From positions 13,544,713-13,608,712 of the forward strand of contig CM035234.1 in the NCBI GenBank assembly GCA_020226215.1: DNA of 64,000 nt, in the 5' to 3' direction. The position numbers were made by a program, and so were the translations under genes. The notes beneath the pieces were generated by a model that was not told the origin of the DNA, searched no databases, and worked only from the letters and a program-made list of their open reading frames with translations. This stretch comes from Sindora glabra (Eukaryota > Streptophyta > Magnoliopsida > Fabales > Fabaceae). This document shows positions 1 to 11,815 of the stretch, piece after piece (the first letter of the stretch is position 1; each line of letters opens with the position of its first letter).

Positions 1-950
1 TCCATATTTAAATTTATTTTATGAATTAATTTTGTATCATGAAATTCAATTCAAATACTTGATTGTTGATAGGTTGTAAACTTTATGAAATTTGAATAGG
101 CTAGAGGTATACCATTTGAATTGCTACAAAAATAGATAACATATTGACAAATGTATCTCATATCGTGTACATAATATTAGTGATAGTAATGATATTTTAA
201 AGATAACACTACTAATACTTTCTTAGTTAGTGATAAATTCACTAACGAATTAAATTTTGCGACGAACTCAAATTAGCAATGGAGATATCCATTGTTAATT
301 TATGTTTCAAGAATAAGAATTCTGCTAATACATATAAAATTAAAGATAATTAATTCCATCCCATCATTTGTTCCTTTTGTCATTGTCTTGCTAGAATTGT
401 AATAGATGTTAGCGATGGATAACATAAATTCATTGTTAAGTCAATTATTGATACATTGTGTACTAACGGCTTCTCTTTCATTGCTATATTTTTTTTTAGT
501 GATAAATTTTTCTTGATTAGTGATAGATATTTCCATCACTTATAAGTATTGTTCTAAACCTCATTTAGGTGATTTGAATAATGTCTTAGTGTAAAAAGAC
601 TAATGGAAACTAGTAAATTAGAATTTGCATCGATCACTGCCTAGGGTGAGTCATGACAAAGATAATAGCATATAGTATAGGAATTTTTTAGTAAGACAAA
701 GCCTTAGGATTGGTTATTTAGGATTATATCAATTTCCTACCTGAAAAAAGGTTAATTGAAACCATACCTATGATATGTATACACCCAAGATCATGTATCA
801 TTTGTTCTATTTCGATCAACCCTATAACACTTGCGGAATACTGGTAGTAATGTTTATAATCCTCTAAAATTCCTTGTTGTTAAATAATTTCTTTTCAAAG
901 TGTTTAAGAATTTTTATGAATTAAGCAATAATAAATACTAAAAGTCAACG
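1..950. repeat. Degenerate CACTA-like or LTR-flanking sequence, no gene
   Basis: No open reading frame of note. Between about 160 and 560 short motifs of the type 'tagtgata', 'agcgatgg' and 'ccattgttaa' recur in both orientations. Such scattered subterminal motifs are typical of non-coding ends of plant CACTA-type DNA transposons. I see no clean terminal inverted repeat, so the assignment is weak. The part from 560 to 950 may belong to the 5' side of the gypsy remnant that follows. Confidence 0.25.
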
Positions 951-1319
951 AGCTAATAAATCCATTAATGAAAAATCATTTATAGGTTCTCATGCTCAAA
1001 GTAGTAGGTATGAGGAAGAAAAAAATGACCAATAGATCCCCCATAAGGTTATAAATTTTATATAGTAAGTTGCAAATCAAGTAATTAGAGCTCTTAAATA
1101 GAATCAAGGTTAAGATGAACATAGAAGTTAGGATAATTATAATAAAGATCAAAATTGTGAAAATGAATAAGAATCAAAAGAGTTCCCAAGAATAAATTCT
1201 ATATTATATTTGAATTTCTCAAGTTAAATTCTCATTAGTATTTTAGTATAGATTTAGTAGTGGATCCTTACCAATTTCTTAATTAAATTGATAAATATGG
1301 GAGAATATTGCAATGTCCT

Positions 1320-1992
1320 AAAGTGATATTAATGGAATTAGTAAGGTATCAGCTAGATAACATTGCCCATTATTGGTTTATAAGCATCATTAAGAAAAAA
1401 AGATTTCCATTTGAAGCCCTTGACTAGGTAACCTTTCTTACAATTTTTATTGATTGATTTCTACCTTTTAATATGAGGTAAGTGAAAATTAGAAAGTTTA
1501 TATACTCAAAGTAGGAGAATTTCTCCATTAATGAGTATGAAGCACAGTTTGTTAGATTATCTTAAGATGTCAATCATTCGATTCCCATTAAAAGGCTCAA
1601 AGTTAATAAATTTATTTAAAGGTTACGAGATTTCTAATTTGAATAGGTCTCTTTTGATAGTGCTACTGCCTACTAGTAAGTGCTAGACTAAGCAATAAAG
1701 TTAAAGTTTAAAACCAAGGAAAAAAGAGAATACAAGTCACTCACAAGAAGCAAGAGAATGAGCCACTTAGAAAAACTAAGCTAGATACAACCTATTAAAA
1801 GGATGCCCCCTTTAATAGTTTCTAGTAATGAGAGGAATGGTCCTATTGGAGGAATAACTCGTCAATTTGTAGTGATATGTATCGAGAGTGCCATGATACC
1901 TCTAATGCAATTCTTATCATGATAGCCTATGTATAAGATTTAGTGATGCATGTCTTAGGTGCGAATCTAAAAGGCATAAAGGAAAGGAGTGC
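1320..1992 (+). pseudogene. gag pseudogene with CCHC zinc knuckle
   Basis: Gag packages the element RNA. The segment near 1330-1680 carries pieces recognisable as the plant retrotransposon gag domain: a stretch like NIAHYWF near 1358-1378 and NEYEAQFVRLS near 1530-1562, which matches the usual 'VxEYExxFxxLS' block. At 1951-1992 the codons spell C-L-R-C-E-S-K-R-H-K-G-K-E-C, a perfect CX2CX4HX4C zinc knuckle, the nucleic-acid-binding motif of gag. Stop codons and frame changes interrupt the region between these blocks, so no functional protein can be made. Confidence 0.65.
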
Positions 1993-2129
1993 CTTGAAAA
2001 TATCACTAGTCAAGGCACTAACTATTTAATTAGCTAATAGAATATTCGAACACCTTTACCTATGAATCTTATGAAAACTCAACCAACACCAATAAAGAAC
2101 ATTGAAACTAGTAATTGGGTGTAAGGCGT

Positions 2130-2805
2130 AAGTAAGAACCAAGCACAAGTTTACATATTGATACGTTAAGAAGCCCAAGCCTTAAACCCTATTGTTACAA
2201 GTGTCTTAAAGATTGATAACATTCTCATTAGAATATTATTTAGCCCTAATGCCACCTATTCTTTTATTTCCAAAAAATTTGCTACTTTGCTAAATAAACC
2301 TTATTAATCCATGAATGTACCCTATATTGTAATAACTCTAGATGATAAATCTCTAATAGTTGTCATATAATGGAAGCTTTTCCTATATATTTTTATACAT
2401 GTGTAATGCATGTTAACTTGATTTTGTTAAATATGGTAGACTATGATGTGATCCTAGAAATAGATTAGTTATTTAAATATCATGCTTATATAAATTGTTT
2501 TAATAAATCTATTACCTTTCTTATAGAATAGTCTCCACTAATTAAGTTTCAGAGAGAGAGATTAACAAAAGTTGTTAACTTGATCTCAAGTACTAATGCT
2601 TAAAAGTTTGTTAGGAAAAAGTGTGGGCAACTTATCTAGTTGTGATTTAAAACTTAAACTAACTAGTCCTCAATATTAATAATGTCCTAATGGTGCAAGA
2701 TTTCCTTAATGTATAAATTGCCATTGAATAAGAAAATTGAATTCCAGATCGATTTGGCACCGAATACTAAACTAATTTCCATACCAAACTCCATATATGG
2801 TTAAT
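2130..2805 (+). pseudogene. Retropepsin and pre-RT pseudogene of the gypsy remnant
   Basis: About 2239-2300 reads SPNATYSFISKKFATLLNKP, which aligns with the retropepsin block 'D-[ST]-G-[AS]-[ST]-xSFIS' of plant gypsy elements; the catalytic Asp-Ser/Thr-Gly is replaced by Ser-Pro-Asn. About 2430-2520 reads NMVDYDVILEID followed by a stop, then LFKYHAYINC, matching the 'YDVILGMDWLxxYxAxIDC' block. About 2728-2800 reads LPLNKKIEFQIDLAP, the segment just before reverse transcriptase. Several stops and the lost active site show decay. Confidence 0.65.
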
Positions 2806-2810
2806 TTGAC

Positions 2811-4135
2811 TCATTTAGTTCATGCTAACTTAATAAATTAGTTATAAATATTTTAATAACAATTATGAAACTAATTATGATATTAAATATAATGTTGAGT
2901 AGTATGTATTTTATTTAAATGAATTTAAATAACATTTTCAAAAAATAATTTTAGAATTCATGAATCAAATGAACGAAGCTAATGAACCATTAATATAAGT
3001 CAATTTTGTTGATTTTGATTAATATTTACTTACTTAAGATTTTGATTTATTTGATTAGATCAAACAAGTTATTAAGACAAGTCGAACGATTCATGAGCTT
3101 AATTTAAGTCAAATTTAAATGAAAAATTTTAATTCATATGAATATAAGTTGAGTTTGAAGGCAAACTGAGTTAATTCACAACTCGACTTATATCCACCCC
3201 TAACTCCATTATTTCACAATTATTTATGCTAATATTATATCTTATTTAATACAAAATTTTTATACAGAATAACTTACATTTTAATTACATAAGGTAAAAG
3301 TAAAGGATTTAAATTTGATTTGCTATTAATATAAATTAATTTTATACTATCACCCACTCATATATTTTTATGTTAATAAAAAATTGTTAAAATATATTTG
3401 CTATTGTTAAAAAATTTTAATTACTATTATTTTTTAATAGCCTATCTTATTTCCATTGACTAATAATGTAAAATATTTCATACTGGTAGTACATTAAATT
3501 TAAACTTGAAAGTAAATACTAATAATTATTAGTTATTATGACTTATCCCAAGGCATATAATTGGTAAAGGTGGACAAAAACTTTTAAACTATAATAAATT
3601 AATCAATTTTAACTGAATTTTATCGATTAAAATTAATATTCAATTTATCTTGGATTAATATTTTTATGAAAAATTTGTTCTTGGAGAAAAGCAATTATTT
3701 AACCACATATAGTCATTTTCAACTGAAGATTTATGCATTCTAAAGTTTCAAAATTATTTTTTAATGAAGCAATATGTAAGGTAGTGGCCCAGCAATCCTT
3801 GCCTTTTGGGCTTACTAAAAAGTTGTGTAATCTTTTATTATAACATTAATATTTATAAGCATATGTTAGAGAGTGCATTTACATTTTTATATAATACATT
3901 TTTATTCTTTTCACTTCATTTTATAACATTTACTTGATCTTACTTCTTGAACTTTTCGTTGTCTTCTCTCTTTTTACCATAGATGATGCAAATTTCTTTT
4001 AAGGATGAGAAGATCAAATGCAGAAAACTAAAGAAATTAGGCTTAGAAACTTTTAATCACCATTTTTATTTTTTTTCCATCTTCTACCTATTTTGGTTCA
4101 ACAAGAAGAGTTAAAGCTAAGGAAATCAAATCTTC
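2811..4135. other. AT-rich intergenic sequence, no gene seen
   Basis: No coding potential. Around 3090-3205 there are motifs such as 'gagtttgaaggcaaactgag' and 'cacaactcgacttatatcca', a composition found at the ends of many small plant DNA transposons or MITEs. About 3590-3660 and 4400-4520 hold short imperfect inverted repeats. None could be delimited. Confidence 0.4.
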
Positions 4136-4216
4136 GTATGTATTGTCTTCTTCTTGAAATTTTTAGATCTGTACATTATCTTCTTCAAAATCTTTAGATT
4201 TATATATTGTCCTCTC
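4136..4216. repeat. Short minisatellite, about three 36-38 bp units
   Basis: The units read approximately 'tattgtcttcttcttgaaa', then a 'tttttagatctgta' half, and repeat with substitutions ('cattatcttcttcaaaatc', 'tttagatttata', 'tattgtcctctc'). An open frame on the minus strand over this place is low-complexity and looks accidental. Confidence 0.5.
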
Positions 4217-7200
4217 TTTCTTCTCATAAAAACTTCATTCTGCTTTGAGTTATTTTTGCTCCTGATTTCATTACTATTTATATTTAGGTTAGTAATGGAG
4301 ATTTTGTTTTGAGATTCTAATTTACATTTTTGCTCACTAAAAAAAGTGAAATATGAAACCATTAGTACCCATTCAAACCCATTTAAATCCATATCTCATA
4401 GTTAAAATCGATTTCTTCATTAATATCGGTCGAACTCAGTTATTTATTTTATATATTTAATTTACTTCAGTCGGTTAAAATTATGTCACTTAAATGATTT
4501 TAACCAACCGATGATCACCCTTAATAACTAGCACATAAAGTTACGTTAAGCAACTTCCTACTCGCTTTACATCTATGAATAATATAATGTTGAACTTGTA
4601 ATAATGTTTTACATTTGAATAAATGTGAAAGACACTAAAAGTAAAAGTAAATGATTATAGGCTTGTCATGCATCAAATATGTATGTACCATCATCGATTT
4701 CAACTATTTTTTAACTTACCTTAACACCAAAATCCATAAATGGGACCACTTCTATTCCATCTGTCAATAGTTAAGTACTTAAGAAGAGAATTTCCCTATT
4801 GGAAGAGAATAACAAGAGAAGAATGAGTTTTCTTAGAAACATAGTGAGTAACCAATGACAATAATTATAATAATAATTAAAATATAATTAAAACTTTATT
4901 ATAAACCTTATGAAGATTTTTACCATTGATTCCACTATGAGAAACATCTGTTAAAAAAAGGCAAATATGTTATCATACCTTTATTAAGGGGAAAAAAGAT
5001 ATCCCAATATGTGTCCTGCCTTTTAAGGAAGCAATGTATACACAAGTAGTATCGAACCTAGTCATAATTGTATCGTGCTTTCTACACATCATCCTTAGCT
5101 GAGGATTGGAATCATAAGTGCGGTAGATTCATTCATATTATAAAAGTAACATATCATAACTCATTTACCTAGTGGGTATTAACTCAATGATAATTCAAGA
5201 ATAAATAAATGGAAAGTAAATTTCTTTATAATTTTGATCCATCTTTATTCCTCACAAGTCTATCTTTATCCCTCCAAGTTGAGTTTATCTTTCATAAGCC
5301 AATGCCAAGTTTAGTGTTTGAATTTCAAATGTATCACAACACCCCATCTCAATTCTCATTAGCCATAACACATTTAATTTTATTCATAACGAACTAATTC
5401 AATCTATAATATAAAACATATGTTAGAACACTACCATGCTCTTTTACATGATCTCACATCTTATATTCAACCTTATTTATCATATAGCAGTTAATCTCGA
5501 TACCTTGAAACATTTAAATATACCTTGACCTCTAGCATAATATGATGTGGGAAGTATTATAAGTGGTAATTAACTATGTAATCGATTATAAAAGCTCAGA
5601 GAATAACTCTACAGGGTTATAATCAACTATAGGTATCTAGAGAACTATTATATTCCTCAAAAATAAAATTTATAACTAGTACTATTAGTTCCTTATTTTT
5701 ACTTTTATTATAATTATTTGTCTCTATCTTTACACATAATTCTAAAATAAATAATGAAAAGAAAGAATATAATTAAAAATCAAGCATGTATTTAACATTA
5801 CTAAAGTGAGATTTAACAACCAATTCCAATATTTTTCATTCATTTTAACATTACAAATAAATGAAAGAATGAATAATTATAATAAAAATAAAAATAAGGA
5901 ACTAATAGTGTTTATGAAATTTGAAAGATATAATAGTCACAATCTTAATAAATAAAAGACTAAATATTATATTCACTTAAAATATGATTTTTGTTAATTA
6001 ATATAATTTTAGTAATAAAGTAGATGATATTAAATATTATAATAATTTCAAACATATTTCTTTTTCTTTTTTTTATAGTAAAAGTGGCAATTTACTTAAT
6101 ACACAGACATTAAATTTCATGTTCAAATCCCAAACATGATGGAAATTAAAACTATTAAGACAATATCAAATATCATTATATTACTAAAGTACCAACAAAT
6201 ATATTTATTTGTAAAAAGAATATGATAAAAGTTTTTAATTATAGAGATTGATTCTTCATGGAAAGTTTTTATATTAAATGAGTTATGAGTCAAATGAAAT
6301 CAGTGAGAAAATGGTTATGAAAAGGATTTGGATCGTTCCCTCTACTTTCTTCCTTTTTTTTCTCGTCATTTTAAGAGAAATAAAGACAACTTTATTTTGG
6401 ATCCCATTGTTTACTATCCCAACTATAATTAAAAAAAAATTATGCCTATCCTTCCTAAAATGATTGTTTCCTTTTCTTTAGGAGAATGAGAGAATCTCTA
6501 TACCAAATTGTGAAAATCTCTTTTTATTATATTTCAGGTGAAATAGAAGGCATTTGGTTTGATAAATAGTTGATTTGGAATCTTTACTAATTGATTAAGT
6601 TAAATAATTATTTAAAATATTTAATAAATAATTTATTTAATCAATTAATTGGCTTTGATTAATTAATTTTAAAAAGTTAAAAAATGCAATGTTTTTAATT
6701 AATTGATTCATTAAAAGTATGTAAAAAATGAAATTAGTTTAAATTGCATAGTTGTATAAATTTATTATTTTATTTAAAATATTAAAAAAGAAGAATCAAA
6801 ACTGAAACTTTAGTGCGTACAGGTGAGATCACAACCATTAAGTCATTAGATATTTTTAATTATATATTTACTAATTTAATATATGTTAGAATGTAATCAT
6901 TCTTTATAAATAATAAATAATTATATAACTTTTCATTAATTAAATTGACATAACAAAATTAATATACATTAATAAAATAAATGTTATAGTATGTTCAAGA
7001 TTATGTCATATAATTATTTAATGAATTTAAATTTTTTTACTTTAAAAATAAAAATTAATAAAATTAACTTATACACGTATATAATATATACATATATAAT
7101 AGTTTTTTTTGTTTGCCATTTGTTCCAATATTTAAAATATCGGTCAAATAAAAAGAAATTATTCAAAATGAAAAACATTATAAAAAGATTTGCTTTTGAT

Positions 7201-8640
7201 CGAGTTATATTTTTGCAAAAAAAAATACATGAATAAAAAGATATATATTATATGAAAATAGTACAATTATTATAATATATAAATAGTATGTTAAAAATTT
7301 GATACAAAACAACATAAAAATAGAAATAGATACTTAAGTATATTTATTTCTTAAAAGAAAATTAAGTAGTTATAATAACTATAATTATTTATTTCTTTAA
7401 AATTTTTTAAAAAGTATAATAGATTAAAACGATTTATTTTTTGAAGAACAATTTGATATATAATAAATTACAATATTATATATTTTAGAAAAATTTTAAT
7501 TTATAAATAATATTTAATTTTTAAAATAGTATTAAAATAAAATAATATAATTAAATAAATTATAAAATATATTCATATTTTATATAAGAATTAATCATAA
7601 ATATTAATTTATTAAATAATTTTATTTAAATAATTATTATTATTAATTGATTAAATTAATTAATACAATCATGATTATAATCTAATATATTTGTACTCGA
7701 TCTCTTTAAATTTTTTACAACACATGGTGAACACATGTCCGCCGTACGTTACACCTCCAATTGGCCAAGCCTAGTTTTCTGAAGACTTTTAAAACCTTGG
7801 TTGAGCACGTGCACACCTATGTTAAACATGCAGTCATCTCTTTTATACAGAGTTAAATGAAATATAAATAATTCTGTAATATTCGGACTAAAAATTTGGA
7901 TATGCATATTTTAATTAACAAAAGATCATTACTTAAAATATGTTTATTTTAATTGGTTTTATATATTTTGTAACTTGTGCATTTTAATTTTTTAAAGTTA
8001 TAAATTTGTCTCTCCAAATTATTGTATTTCAAAATTTGCCCTATTCTATACAAGTGCATTTCCACTTTCAAGATATTCTTTACATATTAAATAAATTATT
8101 TTACATTAGAAAGTGTTAGTGTGTGGATAACACTAATTCATCTAAAAATATGCTTACAATTATACAACTTTTACAAAATAATTTCTCACAAAATGTCATT
8201 AAATTTAATATATATATTTATATATATAAGAGAATTAATTGACATTGGTGTTAACTCAAAATATACTTATATTATAACATATATTTTATAAAATAAGTTT
8301 CTCACAAAAATACCTTTATATATAATATGAAGACAAGATCAAAGCACGATGGCACTGATTTTAACATTGGACACTTTAAATTATCTATATTTGATAAACG
8401 TCAATATTTAAGCTATAAATTTTAAAAGATACATATCATTATTCATAAAATTGAATTATTAATGATTAAATTACTCTTATATTAATGTACAAAATTCATT
8501 TTTACCATTATTATGATTAAAAATATTTTCATAAAATATATAATTATATAAATATAGTAAAAGTCCATGTGATAAGTTTAAATGAGATGATCTTAGTATA
8601 TAATTAACTATTTTTAAATTAAAAATACGTTTGAATTAAT
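4217..8640. other. AT-rich intergenic sequence, no gene seen
   Basis: Short open frames (for example at 5209-5397, 6278-6463 and 6991-7236) are AT-driven and have no recognisable domain. The part 4980-5650 is slightly less AT-rich and contains 'gtaatcgattataaaagct' and 'ataatcaactatagg', motifs also found in the LTR-like fragment near 59.3-59.5 kb, so it may be another degraded LTR. From 6600 to 7650 the sequence is almost pure A/T. At 7715-7850 there is a more GC-balanced islet without a reading frame. Confidence 0.4.
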
Positions 8641-9760
8641 TTTTTAATAATATAATACTCCAAAATTTTTATCTCTTTGTAAAAGTTGAAAATAAGAGAA
8701 AAATTTAATGCTAAAGTCAAAGATCGTCAAAGATCATAATTAAGAATATAAATTAAAGAAAAATTATTAATATTTTAAGTGAATTTTTTAAGTAATAAAC
8801 ACACAAAATGTTATAATTCTGTCATTTAAAATTGTAAGATCTAAAGTTTTCAAAATTTTTTATAAAAAATTACTTGTTATGAAAAAATTGTGAAGTCGCA
8901 TAAAATTTTTTTAAAGCTTTTTTAATAAAAATACTCCAATATTTTTTATTTCTTTGCAAAATTTAAAATGAGAGGAAAATAATTAATGCTAAAGTCAAAG
9001 ATAAGAATTAAGAATACAAATTAAAGAAAATTCTTAAAATTTTATGTAAATTTTTCACGTAATAAATAAACAAAGATTATAATTTTATCCTTTAAAATTA
9101 TAACTAAAAAAGTTTAGAAATTATTTTTAAAAAAAATTACTTATGAAAAAGTTCTAAATCTCTATGAATTTTTTTAAAATTTTTTTAATAATAACACTCC
9201 AAAATTTTTATTTCTTTGCAAAAGTTGAAAATGAGAGGAAAAAAAATAATACTAAACTCAAAGATCATAGTTAAGAAGATAAATTAAAGAAAAATTATTA
9301 AGATTTGTTTGTTTATTATTTTTAAAAGGAGTTTTCTATTTTCACTTTTTAAAAATAAAATTTCTTATTTGATGAATATTTTTATAATTTATTTTTAAAA
9401 TTTGTAACTCTATACATGTAATTTAAAAATAGAAAAAGGTAACAATTTCAAGATGTTTTCGTAAACTTTTTTAATTCTTGATATTAGTTTTATAATTAAA
9501 TAATTTTTTTTCTAATTTGCTTCATTGACTATTCTTTATTCTTTATTTTTTAATTTAAAAATAATTTTTGATAATAATTTTTTAAAATAAAAAATACATC
9601 TAAAAACATTCTAAAATTTTGTATGAATTTTGCATGTAATAAATACTCAAAAAGTCATAACTCTATCCATTAAAATTGTGAAATCAAAACTTTTTTAAAA
9701 AATTCTTTTCATAAAAAATTACTTATTATGAAAAAATTGTAAAGTTGTATAAATTTTTTT
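8641..9760. repeat. Triple tandem repeat of about 265-275 bp, third copy interrupted
   Basis: The landmark 'actccaaaattttta' recurs with small changes at about 8658, 8933 and 9196, giving unit lengths near 275 and 263 bp. Each unit continues with 'ctttgcaaaagttgaaaat', 'aatgctaaagtcaaagat', 'agtaataaa', and a tail 'attacttattatgaaaaa'. The third unit is split by about 300 bp inserted near 9306; its second half resumes near 9613. The copies differ at many bases, so the array is old. Confidence 0.7.
9306..9612. mobile_element. About 300-bp AT-rich insertion inside the third tandem unit (MITE-like)
   Basis: Comparing the three tandem units shows that this block is absent from the first two. Its left end reads 'tgtttgtttattattttt' and its right end 'aaaatacatctaaaaaca', which are partly complementary, and it has no coding capacity. 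The exact ends and target-site duplication cannot be fixed because the surrounding sequence is AT-rich. Confidence 0.45.
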
Positions 9761-10335
9761 AAATAAGTGTACAAGAAAATAAAACCCAAATTATTATTTT
9801 AAGTTTTAAGAAATCATAAATGATAAAAGATGTGAAAATCCACCTCAATAGTTAAGGTCAATACTACAAATATATGAAACTAATGTGCATAAAAAATAAG
9901 CAATAAAAGAATGATCGTAGCGGTTGGCTGCAAACAATTTACAACCGAGTGATTTAATAACATAATTATCTAATGGTTAACGAGTTGTCAATTACTCAAT
10001 ATATGCATACCCCCAATTAGTTACTATGGGTATGAAAAAATTATCCATCATTAAATATCAACAAGTGCTTTAAAGGAGAAAAATAAATGTTTGAAGATGA
10101 TTAAAGTGTATCATTAATATAGTTGTGTATTCATACAATATTAGATCTAATTGTTGATTTGCTATTATGTAACATGTTAAATTTAAGTTTAAAAAAATAA
10201 ATTTAGTTACAATAAAATTTGGTAATATATTAATATATTACTATCTTAATGATATATTATAGTCTCTCATATACATTCATTATGAAGTGTTTAATACACC
10301 TTTTTAATATATAGTGAAATTTGTAGAATCATCAA
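9761..10335. other. AT-rich intergenic sequence, no gene seen
   Basis: No gene. About 10205-10265 contains 'aatatattaatatattact', a motif shared with the foldbacks near 18.97 kb and 47.02 kb. Confidence 0.4.
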
Positions 10336-10339
10336 TAAT

Positions 10340-10640
10340 GATATGTGTATAAAAAATAAATTTTAAAATTAAATTTTGAATATAAATGAAAAATAATCAT
10401 TAAATATAAAATGATAGAATAAATTTATAAAATTCAATCTAATAGATATAAAAAAATTCATATCTAATTTTAAATACTAATAATATTTTTGTATTAAAAA
10501 TGAGTTTTGAAATTAAATTTTAAATTTTTCATAGATTGAATTTTATAAATTTATCCCACTGTTCCATTATATTTAATAATAATTTCTTAATTTTATAAAA
10601 AATTTAATCTCATATTTCATTTTTAAAACTTACCAGCTAT
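10340..10640. mobile_element. Foldback (MITE-like) element
   Basis: Left arm about 10393-10440 ('tcattaaatataaaatgat' and 'aaatttataaaattcaatct') is the near reverse complement of the right arm about 10534-10585 ('agattgaattttataaattt' and 'atatttaataat'). Further complementarity ('aattaaattttgaatataa' against 'gaaattaaattttaaa') extends into the loop. There is no coding sequence. Outer limits are approximate. Confidence 0.5.
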
Positions 10641-10779
10641 AGCATTGCCATATCTAGTGATAATGTAAAAACTTTTAACATTATAGAATATTCCTGTAAA
10701 CGTAATAAAATAATATGAACGTGAAAAAAAAATAATACAAGGAATATGTGATAGTATTTCATACGTTATTTTACATAAA

Positions 10780-10995
10780 TTAAACTCTATCTTAATTTTT
10801 ATATGATTAAATCCATATTAATTTCATTTTTTATTAAAAATTTATAACAATTTAATTTTTATAAAATTAACTTTATTACAAATTTTAATCCTTCTATGAG
10901 TACTTAAATTACTGTAAAAAATTAATATTTAATATAAAATTAATACAAATTTTTAATAAAAATAAACTTCATACAAATTTAATTTTACAGAATCT
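10780..10995. mobile_element. Foldback-like AT-rich repeat
   Basis: Blocks such as 'tttttataaaattaacttta', 'aattttaatccttct' and 'aaatttaattttacag' resemble the arms of the foldback at 36688-36951 and the one near 44840-45040. They are probably members of one family, but the hairpin here is less regular. Confidence 0.3.
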
Positions 10996-11192
10996 AAAAA
11001 CAATCTTTTAATCTTTTACGAGACTACAACTGCATTAGAGAAGGTTTTCTTATCCAAAAATCAAAAATAGAATTCGCCCTCAACTCTCAGTGGTCCTTCC
11101 CACACACCCAAATTCCCCACTGTAAATTTTATCGGCTACAATACGAAAGGCCCGAAACAGAACTTTCTCAGTTCTCTTCCTCTCACTCCTTT

Positions 11193-11200
11193 CTATAAAT
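11193..11200 (+). promoter_or_regulatory. TATA box of the RING-H2 gene
   Basis: The sequence 'ctataaat' lies 89 bp upstream of the start codon at 11289. It is followed by a C/T-rich leader typical of plant 5' untranslated regions. Transcription would be expected to begin about 30 bp downstream, leaving a leader of about 60 bases. Confidence 0.6.
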
Positions 11201-11288
11201 ATTCTCGTCCTCCCCTCTGCCAAAATACTCTCTCTCCACTCACAATCTCATTCAAAAATTTCCTCCCCTTTCTCTCTCTAAAACCTCC

Positions 11289-11792
11289 ATGGGTTTCCCA
11301 ATCTTGTACTCGGAAGTTTGCTTCCCCAGCCTCTTTATCCACACAATTTCCCTTCTGGGTTTAATCCAAAACCTCATTTTCTCGCTCTTCCGCCTTCTGG
11401 GTTTCCCAGATTTCTCCGACGAGGTCGTTTGGTACGAATCTCCCATCCGGATATCCGAGGACCCGCCCGTGTCCGCGATCCTGATCCGCGAATTCCTTCC
11501 GGTTGCCAAATTCGGCGACCTTCCTGCCAGTGCCACCGAAGCCGGAGGATCGCCGGAAAGTTGCGCCGTTTGTCTTCACGACTTCGAATCGGAGGAAGAA
11601 ATCAGGTGCTTGCCGAACTGCAAACACATTTTCCACCGGGCGTGTCTGGACCGTTGGATGGATCATGATCAGAAAACTTGTCCTCTTTGTAGGACCCCCT
11701 TTGTGCCTGATGATATGCAAGATGAGTATAATCAACGGCTGTGGGCTGCTTCTGGAGTTAATGATTTTTATGCTTATAGTTCTGCACTTTAA
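11289..11792 (+). CDS. RING-H2 finger protein, BRH1-like E3 ubiquitin ligase
   Basis: A single-exon 167-residue protein. Residues about 13-40 are strongly hydrophobic and probably form a membrane anchor. Residues 92-134 form a complete RING-H2 finger: C92-X2-C95-X15-C111-X-H113-X2-H116-X2-C119-X11-C131-X2-C134, with the conserved W123 and P132 that contact the E2 enzyme. This domain binds two zinc ions and transfers ubiquitin from an E2 to substrates. The start MGFP, the size, the N-terminal hydrophobic stretch and the finger resemble Arabidopsis BRH1 (brassinosteroid-responsive RING-H2) and related RHA-type proteins; the family link is from memory, not a search. The first ATG downstream of the TATA box is used. 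The gene is much more GC-rich than its surroundings and has no intron, as is usual in this family. Its substrate cannot be told from sequence. Overlapping frames on both strands are shadows. Confidence 0.93.
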   Translation: MGFPILYSEVCFPSLFIHTISLLGLIQNLIFSLFRLLGFPDFSDEVVWYESPIRISEDPPVSAILIREFLPVAKFGDLPASATEAGGSPESCAVCLHDFESEEEIRCLPNCKHIFHRACLDRWMDHDQKTCPLCRTPFVPDDMQDEYNQRLWAASGVNDFYAYSSAL

Positions 11793-11809
11793 TTTGAGTT
11801 TTTTTTTTT

Positions 11810-11815
11810 AATAAA
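11810..11815 (+). terminator. Poly(A) signal of the RING-H2 gene
   Basis: AATAAA 18 bases after the stop codon, following a T-run. It is close to the stop, so a more distal site may be used in addition; 'cataatcataatgttttgta' at about 11842-11861 would fit a far-upstream and cleavage region. Confidence 0.4.

Larger units (their letters stand above)
1000..2810 (+). mobile_element. Ty3/gypsy retrotransposon remnant (gag, protease, start of RT)
   Basis: Translating the plus strand and allowing for stops and small indels gives the usual order of a plant Ty3/gypsy polyprotein: a gag region (about 1320-1680), a gag zinc knuckle (1951-1992), a retropepsin region (about 2140-2520) and the linker that precedes reverse transcriptase (about 2720-2800, with a peptide IEFQIDLAPNTKLISIP). 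After 2810 no reverse transcriptase, RNase H or integrase can be recognised, so the element is truncated. In-frame stops are numerous, so it is inactive and old. No LTR pair is visible around it. It is separate from the minus-strand gypsy element at the right edge of the window. Confidence 0.7.

Noticed and set aside
4126..4392. 88-codon minus-strand frame as a gene
   Set aside because: It runs through a T-rich minisatellite and encodes Lys/Asn-rich low-complexity sequence.
8641..9760. CRISPR-like or centromeric satellite reading of the triple repeat
   Set aside because: Only three diverged units without spacers; the genome is clearly eukaryotic and the array is too short for a satellite.
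11361..11735. Long minus-strand frame opposite the RING-H2 gene
   Set aside because: Its codons mirror the conserved RING-H2 frame, and it has no recognisable domain, so it is a shadow. The same applies to plus frames at 11318-11668 and 11503-11811.
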